From Phlebotomus papatasi (Eukaryota; Arthropoda; Insecta; Diptera; Psychodidae): a DNA stretch of 64,000 bases. The notes below the pieces were generated by a model, which saw only the letters and a list, made by a program, of their open reading frames with translations, was not told the DNA's origin and searched no databases. Position numbers and translations under genes: made by a program. The stretch covers positions 24,180,001 to 24,244,000 of the forward strand of contig NC_077222.1 in assembly GCF_024763615.1 (NCBI RefSeq), in the 5' to 3' direction. Positions 63,101-64,000 of the stretch are shown here, piece by piece. Position 1 is the first letter of the stretch. Each line of letters begins with the position of its first letter.

Positions 63101-63299
63101 CTTGATCATCTCTCACTGGTTGTGTCTGCGTCTGATCGCAATAAAATGTCAGCCCAGGCTCTGGCAACAGTCATGGGTCCACCACTGATGCTGCACTCCT
63201 CAGGAACATCCGGCGAGAATGTAGATCATGCACAACCTATTGCTGTACTGAAGTATCTCCTGCAAATCTGGCCACAGCCACAATCCGCAGCAGCTTCAG
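2957..63299 (+). CDS. RhoGAP100F: Syd-1/RhoGAP100F synaptic scaffold, 12 internal exons of a spliced gene (partial both ends)
   Basis: Spliced coding region: 2957-3184, 33326-33448, 38323-38460, 43463-43742, 43822-44103, 48465-48620, 49467-49850, 49914-50095, 53461-54401, 62676-62830, 62943-63022, 63083-63299. All junctions are GT-AG and the phases chain without error (3,166 nt). Domains in order, counting from the first codon seen: N-terminal conserved segment 1-110, PDZ about 114-200, Ser/Pro/Tyr-rich linker 200-700, C2 about 702-826, RhoGAP about 849-1040. This is the domain order of Syd-1 (Drosophila RhoGAP100F). Known for the family: a presynaptic active-zone organiser that works with neurexin and liprin-alpha, with reported GAP activity on Rac/Cdc42 in flies. 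The start codon lies upstream of the window and the C-terminal tail downstream. Orthology is by remembered sequence similarity; no search was run. Confidence 0.95.
3863..4524. mobile_element. MITE, ends TAGGGGAGGGTGGGGCAG
   Basis: Starts taggggagggtggggcag and ends ctgccccaccctcccta, inverted terminal repeats of about 17 bp; 662 bp, AT-rich interior, no ORF. Member of the group with TA-GGG ends. Confidence 0.75.
4530..4860. repeat. Degenerate CCGAAA/CCAAAAT palindromic minisatellite, diverged
   Basis: Runs of ~12-bp words such as gccaaaattccgaa appear first in one orientation (4530-4610) and then as the reverse complement (4730-4850). Same word family as the better-preserved blocks near 44640-44990 and 50822-51643. 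Confidence 0.6.
5090..5289. mobile_element. MITE, ends TAGGGTGAAGTGGGGCACC
   Basis: 200-bp element with tagggtgaagtggggcacct at the left and a diverged inverse (aaaggtgtcccactgatcccta) at the right. The interior is itself a palindrome (atttagcttc ... cacgataaggctc). Related copies: 11676-13463 (broken), 24176-24752 and 27060-27242. Confidence 0.7.
5480..5677 (+). repeat. Fragment of the ~1-kb 'tcaacttgtgacgaggct' repeat family
   Basis: Text such as caacttgtgacgaggctaga, ggtaagagatagtg and taagtcaacattatctag recurs at 7540-7640 and, inverted, at 28265-28375. A second block (gcatcgcacttaatcggtca) recurs at 8265-8300 and 27610-27650. This copy is internally deleted and is cut by the Helentron-like element at 5678. 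Confidence 0.6.
5678..7493. mobile_element. Helentron-like non-autonomous element, copy 1
   Basis: 1.8 kb, about 95% identical by eye to 45274-47095 and to the interrupted copy at 54801-58093. The left end is a perfect hairpin (aggtgagatt cttaac aatctcacct) with subterminal tataatcctaac. The right end has gttaagaatctcacct and ggttaggattat, so the ends are asymmetric inverted repeats. The interior holds (ggcc)n near 5814-5828 and diverged ~300-bp units. No coding capacity. Confidence 0.7.
7510..8590 (+). repeat. ~1-kb dispersed repeat, copy A
   Basis: Shares blocks with the inverted copy at 27350-28385: tgacatggctagaggct, taagtcaacattatctag, aaaccatgtttttttggata, cggatttaatcggtta, gttcgaaagcttgttactca and gcactccgtgaagctgggac. 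No ORF. No clear terminal inverted repeats seen, so the class is open. Confidence 0.6.
8590..8942. mobile_element. MITE, ends TAGGGGAGACTGGGCAAATT, copy 1
   Basis: 353 bp. The left end taggggagactgggcaaatt plus ttgtcaaaacg is matched by cgttttgacaatttttgccc cagtctccccta at the right. The interior (ctattttctatcataaaagag) is shared with the copy at 37675-38257. Confidence 0.8.
9012..9290. mobile_element. Palindromic MITE, ends ATATTCCAATGAAAAATAAA
   Basis: Terminal inverted repeats atattccaatgaaaaataaa / tttatttttcattggaatag enclose a second inverted pair (actgttctcaagtgctt / cacttgagaacagt). 279 bp. A splice-like ttttag...gtaagt stretch inside it is explained by chance. Confidence 0.7.
11246..11455. 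mobile_element. MITE, ends TAGGGGAGTCCGGGGCAGAA
   Basis: 210 bp; left taggggagtccggggcagaa, right ttctaccccggtctctccta. No ORF. Same end pattern as the other TA-GGG elements, unrelated interior. Confidence 0.75.
11761..12310. mobile_element. Non-autonomous element with ACCCGGCAAA ends and ATTCTGCAG repeats
   Basis: The left text acccggcaaattctgcagaa answers the right text ttgcagatcgaagttttgctgggt as a diverged inverted repeat. The 5' part holds several copies of attctgcagaatt and related words (11773-11905). AT-rich, no ORF. The boundary on the right is uncertain. Confidence 0.5.
12311..13321. other. GC-richer, non-repetitive kilobase of unknown origin with overlapping ORFs on both strands
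   Basis: Between the ATTCTGCAG element and the resumed MITE lies about 1 kb that looks unlike the flanking intron, most clearly 12560-12960. Open frames of about 120 codons overlap on opposite strands (12599-12961 + and 12529-12894 -), plus 83 codons at 12775-13026 +. None resembles a protein I know. A TCAGTT initiator-like word lies near 12327 and a (gt)n run near 12420. It could be a captured gene fragment, an untranslated exon with promoter, or a conserved intronic element. Confidence 0.35.
13697..13875 (+). repeat. Degenerate ~35-bp tandem repeat (aaattgacagatcggcaca)
   Basis: Variants of gatcggcaaaattg, attgataaatcgacac, ttgacagatcggcaca, ttgacagatcagcacg and gcaaatcggcacaattttta recur at roughly 25-45-bp spacing. 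A diverged minisatellite. Confidence 0.55.
13970..15367 (+). pseudogene. Decayed non-LTR retrotransposon, reverse transcriptase C-terminal part and 3' end
   Basis: Conceptual translation across frameshifts and stops gives the fingerprint of a LINE RT. Near 14125-14200: SGESTSSLLNFPHGVLQD then TILEPIMFP, answering GVPQGSxLGP. Next comes a stop-broken counterpart of INDL, then CGFYSHADDL (14235-14275), answering the YADD catalytic box. Further on (14470-14530) ILGTIFNSKL matches the 'GVxxDSKL' block. A 3' tail of ttgaa repeats ends at 15367, and a MITE interrupts at 15032-15279. Clade (Jockey, CR1 or Loa-like) not decided. Not functional. Confidence 0.75.
15032..15279. mobile_element. MITE, ends CACTGAGAAAAAAA, copy 1
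   Basis: 248 bp; left cactgagaaaaaaacggggg, right tttcagatttctctcagtg. The interior ctttaacactttttaggtgt and taatgttaattttacac is shared with 36597-36849 and 41892-42146. Inserted in the 3' region of the LINE relic. Confidence 0.85.
17089..17195. mobile_element. Small MITE, ends GGGATAAAGTGATACAAGTT
   Basis: gggataaagtgatacaagttggac at the left, gtccaacttgtaccactttaccct at the right, with an inner direct repeat (gtgttacaagttggac). About 105 bp. Confidence 0.65.
17715..18625 (+). mobile_element. 0.9-kb TIR element 'CACTTCTCGCC', copy 1
   Basis: Starts agggtagaatcaccacttct cgccagtgcc and ends agtggcgataagtggttact ccaccct, imperfect inverted ends. The interior shares long blocks with 20879-21793 (inverted) and 24860-25792 (ggcgacgctaacttcacttc, ttgtttacattctgcaa, gtgatgaaaaatcattta). 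Near the right end are clustered ggcgaaaagtggtaaaaagt words. No intact ORF. Confidence 0.85.
20030..20522. mobile_element. Palindromic element of repeated ACATTTACGAACA words
   Basis: The left half (aaaatattttgtaaaaatgt tcgtaaatgt ... tatgggggagtt) is the reverse complement of the right half (aactcccccatagg ... acatttttacaaaatattt), centre near 20275. Both arms are built from variants of tgttcgtaaatgtt. A half-length diverged copy is at 40905-41143. Confidence 0.75.
20879..21793 (-). mobile_element. 0.9-kb TIR element 'CACTTCTCGCC', copy 2 (inverted)
   Basis: Opposite orientation to 17715-18625: begins agggtggtgtaaccacttat cgcc, ends gtggcgagaagtggggcact ggcgagaagtggtgatttcaccct. 915 bp, very similar throughout. 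With copy 1 it makes a 0.9-kb inverted repeat separated by 2.25 kb. Confidence 0.85.
24176..24752. mobile_element. Diverged MITE of the GTGGGGCACC group, interrupted
   Basis: Left: tatcggggtaactgggggat with cggggcacctttaaattacg. Right: aaagtgccctaattcaaagg tacctcgcttccctcta. A related block aaaaagcgccctac lies at 24325-24340. A separate MITE (24444-24660) is inserted inside. Confidence 0.5.
24444..24660. mobile_element. MITE, ends TAGGGAAAACTGGGGCATCACC
   Basis: Left tagggaaaactggggcatca cc, right ggtggtgcctcagtttcccct a. Inner pair acacggggtaccgccaccaaacac / gtgtttggtgg. 217 bp. Confidence 0.75.
24860..25792 (+). mobile_element. 0.9-kb TIR element 'CACTTCTCGCC', copy 3
   Basis: Begins agggtggaatcaccagttct cgccagtgcc, ends gcgatagccggttattccacctt; same orientation as copy 1. 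More diverged than the other two. Confidence 0.82.
25985..26395 (-). mobile_element. Probable 3' end fragment of a non-LTR retrotransposon
   Basis: Read on the minus strand, a GC-richer block (near 26390 to 26000) ends gttgcagccactt aattaaataaatag, a typical LINE 3' end with a short A/T-rich repeat tail. No RT motif is left. Assignment rests on base composition and tail only. Confidence 0.35.
27060..27242. mobile_element. MITE, ends TAGGGGGAAGTGGGGCACC, near-intact copy
   Basis: 183 bp: left tagggggaagtggggcacca, right ggtgccccacctatcccga. The interior palindrome (ccttatcgtgatataatttagct / agctaaattccgttatgacatgg) is the reference for the broken copy at 11676-13463. Confidence 0.75.
27350..28385 (-). 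repeat. ~1-kb dispersed repeat, copy B (inverted relative to copy A)
   Basis: Shares, as reverse complements, the blocks listed for 7510-8590 (gagtaacaagctttcgaaca, atgaccgattaagtccggtg, agataatgttgacttatg, tctctagccgtgtcacaagtt). A separate MITE sits inside at 27803-28153. A third, more diverged copy seems to lie at about 60390-60860. Confidence 0.6.
27803..28153. mobile_element. MITE, ends AGGGGAATTCTGTAA
   Basis: Left aggggaattctgtaac, right ttacagaattcccct; inner text carries repeated tggcaatgcc / tgacaatgcc words. 351 bp. A diverged relative lies at about 60470-60650 in the same position within the related repeat. The 68-86-codon ORFs here are chance. Confidence 0.7.
28854..29375. mobile_element. 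piggyBac-like MITE flanked by TTAA
   Basis: TTAA at 28854-28857 and 29372-29375 flank ends ccctttaacgacgagac / gtccttaaaggg. TTAA duplication with CCC tips is the piggyBac signature. 522 bp, no ORF of note. Confidence 0.65.
31311..32610. mobile_element. 1.3-kb TIR element with pogo-like transposase remnant
   Basis: Ends tagggtaaaggctcataatt / aattatgagcctttaccct a. Inside, at 32091-32200 (+), a short frame reads LYERDVARNALKGSRKGQGM, then SESARTWSTEINSL, resembling the psq-type helix-turn-helix at the start of pogo/Tigger transposases. Further on, VHKMKNNGHPF resembles the later DNA-binding half. Stops and frameshifts break it. A second MITE is inserted at 31684-31901. Confidence 0.55.
31684..31901. 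mobile_element. MITE, ends TAGGGGAAAGTGCTCTCC
   Basis: Inverted ends of about 50 bp: taggggaaagtgctctcctt ... cgaataatgtgaat and attcacattattcgaaggta ... gggagagtactttacccta. 218 bp, nested in 31311-32610. Confidence 0.8.
33326..33448 (+). CDS. RhoGAP100F: RhoGAP100F exon B: lead-in to PDZ domain
   Basis: Acceptor tttcttttgcag|gcggtc and donor cag|gtgagg. It has 41 codons, phase 0 at both ends, and reads AVERRGEMIVRILEPRC...DARHTVQ. It links the N-terminal segment to the first strand of the PDZ domain. It sits alone between a 30.1-kb and a 4.9-kb intron. Being phase 0/0 and 123 nt, it could be skipped without a frameshift, but that would remove the lead-in to the PDZ fold. Confidence 0.94.
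34015..34282 (-). mobile_element. tRNA-related SINE, full structure
   Basis: On the minus strand it starts gggcactcaatgggtcaagt ggcagaatactcgc (A box) with gggttcgaatgcc (B box) 35-40 bases later. It then has a ~180-bp body and ends attattattattta, a simple-repeat tail. The 94-codon minus ORF across it is not a gene. Confidence 0.75.
34655..34840 (+). mobile_element. tRNA-related SINE, left member of an inverted pair
   Basis: ggatctcagtggcgcaatag gcaagacc (A box) and gtgagttcgagtcccacc (B box) with a long intervening arm like a type II (Leu/Ser) tRNA, then aacgtaataaaaatgcaccg and an A run. A diverged inverted copy is at 37365-37490. Confidence 0.7.
35299..36481. mobile_element. piggyBac-like element flanked by TTAA, carrying an inner MITE
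   Basis: TTAA at 35299-35302 and 36478-36481. Ends ctctttcgcgtctttagggt / accctaaagacgcgaaagag, continuing with ggggaaaaaagttt / aacttttttcccc, about 60 bp in all. An inner TA-GGG element occupies 35362-36317. Confidence 0.7.
35362..36317. mobile_element. MITE, ends TAGGGGAGACTGGGGCACAT
   Basis: Left taggggagactggggcacat gtaacc, right tttacatctaccccagttta ctactgcccagttccccct a, imperfect. Internal repeats of the same words (tacctggggtagaagtaacc near 35577; ttacatctaccccaa near 35936). Confidence 0.6.
36597..36849. mobile_element. MITE, ends CACTGAGAAAAAAA, copy 2
   Basis: cactgagaaaaaaagagggt ... tttttcggatatctctcagtg, 253 bp, matching 15032-15279 and 41892-42146. Inserted in the AAACTTCC repeats of the foldback. 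Confidence 0.85.
37365..37490 (-). mobile_element. tRNA-related SINE, right inverted member
   Basis: + strand text cggtcttgcctattgcgcca ctgagatctcc is the inverse of the 34655 SINE head. The B box is damaged. Upstream text (gggagcatggaagaag on the minus strand) also matches the left member, so the pair extends about 400 bp. Confidence 0.65.
37675..38257. mobile_element. MITE, ends TAGGGGAGACTGGGGCAAAT, copy 2
   Basis: Ends taggggagactggggcaaat and attttgcccc-type cagtctccccta; interior as in 8590-8942 (ctattttctatcataaaaga gactgaag). An extra partial right end (aaatttgccccagcaatttt, 38039-38058) suggests internal duplication. It ends only 65 bp before exon C. Confidence 0.78.
38323..38460 (+). 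CDS. RhoGAP100F: RhoGAP100F exon C: PDZ core
   Basis: Acceptor ctttctttgcag|ctggtt and donor aga|gtaagt. It has 46 codons, phase 0/0: LVEIVKRPGQTLGLYIREG...GVFISRIALESAVYNSGCLR. TLGLYI occupies the place of the GLGF carboxylate-binding loop of PDZ domains, and the ISRI...SAVYNSGCLR stretch is the usual PDZ core up to the GD turn of the next exon. In Syd-1 this domain is reported to bind the neurexin C-terminus. Confidence 0.95.
39959..40352. mobile_element. MITE with ~50-bp ends TTATCACACTTGCACATTAA
   Basis: Left ttatcacacttgcacattaa aattttaatatgattcacattaat; right attaatgtgaatcacattaa aattttaatgtgcaagtgtgataa. A further inner match is agtcgctggtgag / caagcgac. 394 bp, no ORF. Confidence 0.8.
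40905..41143. repeat. Partial copy of the ACGAACA palindromic element
   Basis: Shares with the right half of 20030-20522: caaacatttacgaagaaatg, gtgatcatattacgaacaat gtttg, cgatttacgagc and ggaattcacaaacatttacg aac. Confidence 0.7.
41892..42146. mobile_element. MITE, ends CACTAAGAAAAAAA, copy 3
   Basis: cactaagaaaaaaaacgggg ... tttttcggatttctctcagtg, 255 bp. Same interior as copies at 15032 and 36597. Confidence 0.85.
43463..43742 (+). CDS. RhoGAP100F: RhoGAP100F exon D: end of PDZ and start of linker
   Basis: Acceptor ttcctcttgaag|gttggc and donor acag|gtatgg (phase 1 exit). VGDEILAVNLVDVTRMSLDD is the classic PDZ turn and last helix, followed by VVIIMSIPRRLVLAIRQRR, the last strand. After the PDZ comes a Pro-rich stretch (RPEQKPPPVVVIKRDLREED) and an Arg/Ser-rich tail. 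The 79-bp intron to exon E is short, unlike its neighbours. Confidence 0.95.
43822..44103 (+). CDS. RhoGAP100F: RhoGAP100F exon E: linker rich in Tyr, Ser and Pro
   Basis: Acceptor catattttcag|gcgatg. The codon split across the D/E junction is Gly (g + gc), then DGREMTESRSRLGLGLNNYS.... The exon ends ...HSFYPSDAY plus one base at a weak donor, acg|gttcgt. That exit restores GPSRRMS in exon F. The next GT, at 44108, would run into a stop at once in exon F, so 44103 is the supported end. No known domain; conserved linker. Confidence 0.9.
44640..44990. repeat. CCGAAAGCCAAAAT minisatellite in inverted halves
   Basis: gccaaaatcccgaaagctaaaatcc-type words (44655-44700, 44780-44860) are followed by the inverse words ggattttgactttcggta and cttttcgggattttag (44870-44985). 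Same family as 4530-4860 and 50822-51643. Confidence 0.7.
45274..47095. mobile_element. Helentron-like non-autonomous element, copy 2
   Basis: Uninterrupted copy with the same hairpin end (aggtgagattcttaaca aaatctcacct), GGCC-rich block (45411-45434) and right end gttaagaatctcacctacat aagccggttaggattatct. Flanked by T on both sides without a visible target duplication. It supplies the empty site for the Tc1-like insertion in copy 3 (gaatatatatgtgg, about 45384-45397). Confidence 0.72.
47558..47893. mobile_element. pogo/Tigger-like MITE, ends CAGTAGACTCTC
   Basis: TA followed by cagtagactctcccaaattc gggc at the left; gaattagcgagagtctactg then TA at the right. CAGTAGACTCTC-type tips with TA duplication are as in pogo/Tigger elements. 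336 bp, no transposase. Confidence 0.75.
48090..48175 (+). mobile_element. 5'-truncated LINE 3' end with AAATA tail
   Basis: ccaggtctcaggcccaaggc ctatcatggctgaaaaccta ends in ataaaaataaataaataaataag. GC-richer text just before a tandem AAATA tail is typical of a severely truncated non-LTR copy. Confidence 0.45.
48465..48620 (+). CDS. RhoGAP100F: RhoGAP100F exon F: conserved linker
   Basis: Acceptor tatacttcag|gcccta and donor acag|gtaaga; enters and leaves at phase 1 (156 nt, skippable in frame). It reads PSRRMSAGGIGSSQSHQ, then RFPRSGSDQHLPRVEYSDF and LGRHSLLRSSLKT. SGSDQHLPRVEYSD is a distinctive conserved motif of the Syd-1 linker. No catalytic motif. Confidence 0.93.
48621..49466 (+). 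other. Intron F-G, 0.85 kb
   Basis: AT-rich, no repeat family recognised. Open frames up to 104 codons here are low-complexity read-through from exon F and are not supported. Confidence 0.8.
49467..49850 (+). CDS. RhoGAP100F: RhoGAP100F exon G: linker with YYYY motif
   Basis: Acceptor tgtattcaaag|gtaccc and donor gccg|gtgagt, phase 1 in and out (384 nt). It reads TPTGGGTLGRYGRYE..., then DYSSDTEATIGPRPSYYYYN and KFNSLPRERP. An ATG at 49448 lies upstream of the acceptor and is intronic, not a start. The exon is separated from exon H by only 63 nt of stop-free intron. Confidence 0.92.
49851..49913 (+). other. 63-nt stop-free intron G-H
   Basis: Consensus donor gtgagt and acceptor cttcttccag with a pyrimidine tract. 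Its length is 21 codons and it has no in-frame stop, so an unspliced transcript keeps the frame and would insert 21 residues. Splicing restores the family junction (VA|ELRS). Confidence 0.85.
49914..50095 (+). CDS. RhoGAP100F: RhoGAP100F exon H: linker before C2
   Basis: Acceptor cttcttccag|aacttc and donor aac|gtaagt. It enters at phase 1 (split Glu codon) and leaves at phase 0. It reads ELRSRLVASPSIFTSDEYRA, then WLRRAPSSSAISEQM and RFSCSAENIHDALKN. The joined N|TESIYSSR to exon I matches the family. Confidence 0.92.
50096..53460 (+). other. Intron H-I, 3.4 kb
   Basis: Contains the minisatellite at 50822-51643. 50096-50821 and 51644-53460 show no gene. A sequence near 52383-52396 (tatcgccggttcta) resembles the repeated word of the Helentron-like element but is isolated. 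Confidence 0.8.
50822..51643. repeat. CCGAAAGCCAAAATC minisatellite, 371-bp tandem duplication of a palindromic block
   Basis: 12-13-bp words aaatcccgaaagcc occur in tandem and as inverse runs (ggctttcgggattttg). The word ttaaaagtctcatacatag occurs at 50870, 51018, 51241, 51389 and 51612. The first and third, and the second and fourth, are 371 bp apart, and sequence between repeats is nearly identical. The 76-165-codon ORFs on both strands here are products of the repeat. Confidence 0.9.
53461..54401 (+). CDS. RhoGAP100F: RhoGAP100F exon I: C2 domain and start of RhoGAP
   Basis: Acceptor catcgtcttcacag|actgag and donor ttgag|gttagt (phase 2 exit). It is the largest exon, 941 nt. A Ser/Pro linker (SPAPTPSATLPRPQRQIDIN) leads into a C2 fold: GMLWIHLLAGRGL, then DLYCVLECD, TVVRSGDLQFDWDESFELDL and LDVLVYSWD. 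The RhoGAP domain begins near LFGADLETVV. IPIVLRR-type text (here VPIVLRRCVEEVERRGLDII) precedes GLYRLCGSATKKRLL, which carries the arginine finger (Arg codon 54364-54366). The ATG at 53401 and the in-frame codons up to 53460 are intronic. Confidence 0.96.
54801..58093. mobile_element. Helentron-like non-autonomous element, copy 3, interrupted
   Basis: Same ends and interior as 45274-47095, with a 1,648-bp insertion at 54915-56562 and a small internal deletion near 58015-58030 (the segment between ggcttctgagt and tgcatgcactcc is lost). It is inserted in an element whose empty version at 61162-61479 reads caatatttttaatt. Confidence 0.75.
54915..56562. mobile_element. Palindromic Tc1-like element with TA target duplication
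   Basis: Starts cagtgagtgtcaatagtttg ttgcc and ends with the inverse; TA on both sides (54913-54914, 56563-56564). Arms of about 707 bp are near-identical inverses (to 55621 and from 55856), around a ~234-bp more diverged core. The left arm reads GRPRVSTQKVDNRILGISDS, then NPMMFASKIQSRLVTEGIQA (55503-55622), a Tc1-type transposase N-terminal region. No catalytic domain is present, so it is non-autonomous. Confidence 0.85.
61162..61479. mobile_element. MITE, ends TAGGGTAAGTGTGCCAAATT, uninterrupted copy
   Basis: 318 bp; left tagggtaagtgtgccaaatt acggc, right gccgaaatttggaacacttc cccta. Internal ccggccac words. Reference for the split copy at 54732-58454. Confidence 0.75.
61530..61932. repeat. 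Tandem pair of ~200-bp units ending GTAGCGCGATTTCCCCTA
   Basis: Unit 1 (61530-61731) and unit 2 (61732-61932) share atgaatttga.c..tt, gcctcaaattttc and gaagcttgagtc..ccgaa-gtagcgcg, then tttcccct a. An inverse of the end word (agcacactaccttcgg acgactaaagcttcg) lies just left, at 61517-61548, so this is a TIR element with a duplicated interior. Confidence 0.65.
62676..62830 (+). CDS. RhoGAP100F: RhoGAP100F exon J: RhoGAP core
   Basis: Acceptor gaaatttttccag|ggaggc and donor tttag|gtgagt (phase 1 exit). It completes an Arg codon and reads EAFERNSRAVELSPDHVPDI, then TGVLKDYLRELPEPLFTRCL. LKDYLRELPEPL holds the conserved Lys and Arg of the RhoGAP signature. It lies 8.3 kb downstream of exon I. 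Confidence 0.95.
62943..63022 (+). CDS. RhoGAP100F: RhoGAP100F exon K: RhoGAP
   Basis: Acceptor ttcaagtag|ctgttt and donor cgg|gtaagt. It completes an Ala codon and reads VCLPDDPEGNAKLMLSILDC..PRANR, phase 0 exit. It sits after a 112-nt intron. Two AG dinucleotides 3 nt apart (62938-62939 and 62941-62942) form a NAGNAG acceptor; the downstream one gives the family sequence LAVCLP. Confidence 0.93.
63083..63299 (+). CDS. RhoGAP100F: RhoGAP100F exon L: end of RhoGAP domain
   Basis: Acceptor tttgatttttag|gccacc and donor cttcag|gtaacg (phase 1 exit). It reads ATLVFLLDHLSLVVSASDRN, then KMSAQALATVMGPPLML and AQPIAVLKYLLQIWPQPQ. MSAQALATVMGP takes the place of the NLAxVFGP block; the Asn that in p50RhoGAP contacts the GTPase and the arginine finger is Ala here. 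The Ser-rich C-terminal tail of the protein is outside the window. Confidence 0.94.
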
Positions 63300-64000
63300 G
63301 TAACGTAGTCCAATTCACCTTTCCAAGATAATATCTAATCAATGTTGACTGTCGTGTTTCCTCGGTGGCTTTGTGGTTGCTGAGGAAGTTGTTTTCCAAT
63401 TAGGATATCCTTGAGTGAAGATTTAGAATTTGAGACACAAACAAACACTCTACCCTTACCATCAATTTATTTTTTGAATTTCCAAGAATTATTTATTTTG
63501 TGTTTTTACTTTTGAAGAGAAAGAAAATGGATTTACATGCCTTAAGGTTGGAGGATTTGTTTTCACAATGCATGATTTCCGTTGAATTCCTTAAGCCAAT
63601 CTTGATTCTTTAATACAAGATATTAAAAGGAACAATTTTACACGTTTTTGGTATGGATTCATTGATATGTAGGATTTTGGGACTACTTTCTAATGAAACA
63701 TGCTCTGAAAAATAAGGTTTGTAACGATTTATTTCCGATTTATTCTACTCAATCCATTTTAAGACAAATCCTGAAAAATATCTTTTTAATTTGATTAAAA
63801 GAGATATTTTTTATTGGTGTGTAAATGAAACGGAAACCATAAATTGATATGCTTAGACAAGCAAGAGGAACTTATCGTATATGCATTTCTCTATTAAAAT
63901 TGTAAAGGCCCAAAAAATAGTGCATTTTTTTAATTAAAGAGAAAATGAAATGGTTTTGAATTTTTTTGGAATTTTAGATTTAATTTAAGATGATTTATAA

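Overview
The window is AT-rich nuclear DNA from an insect. It holds one recognisable cellular gene, on the + strand and cut at both ends. It is the orthologue of the synaptic scaffold RhoGAP100F/Syd-1. Twelve coding exons can be joined with consistent reading phase (2957-63299, about 1,055 codons, no first or last exon). The very high residue identity I recall with the Drosophila protein, the long introns, and the types of DNA transposon point to Diptera, perhaps a nematoceran fly. The genus cannot be read from the sequence.

Gene layout: exon A (2957-3184) is followed by a 30-kb intron. Exons B (33326-33448) and C (38323-38460) start the PDZ domain, and D (43463-43742) ends it. Exons E-H (43822-50095) encode a low-complexity linker. 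Exon I (53461-54401) carries the C2 domain and the start of the RhoGAP domain. Exons J-L (62676-63299) carry the rest of RhoGAP. The gene continues past the right edge.

Everything else I can identify is intronic and mostly mobile-element debris. There is a 1.7-kb palindrome at the left edge; three copies of a 1.8-kb element with Helitron2/Helentron-like ends; three copies of a 0.9-kb TIR element; a decayed LINE reverse transcriptase (13.97-15.37 kb); and a multi-layer foldback flanked by inverted tRNA-related SINEs (34.65-37.5 kb). There is also a palindromic Tc1-like insertion with a clean TA target duplication (54915-56562), TTAA-flanked piggyBac-like MITEs, a pogo-like MITE, and a 371-bp tandemly duplicated minisatellite block (50.82-51.64 kb). 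About a dozen MITE families of different interior share the same end grammar, TA-GGG...CCC-TA.

Of most interest: the shared MITE end grammar; the 1.8-kb element family, whose empty site can be inferred inside the window; the GC-richer non-repetitive kilobase trapped inside a broken MITE (12.31-13.32 kb); two splice features that could vary the protein (a 63-nt stop-free intron and a NAGNAG acceptor inside RhoGAP); and the Cys-rich coding tail carried in both arms of the left palindrome. No tRNA gene, rRNA gene or CRISPR array is supported.
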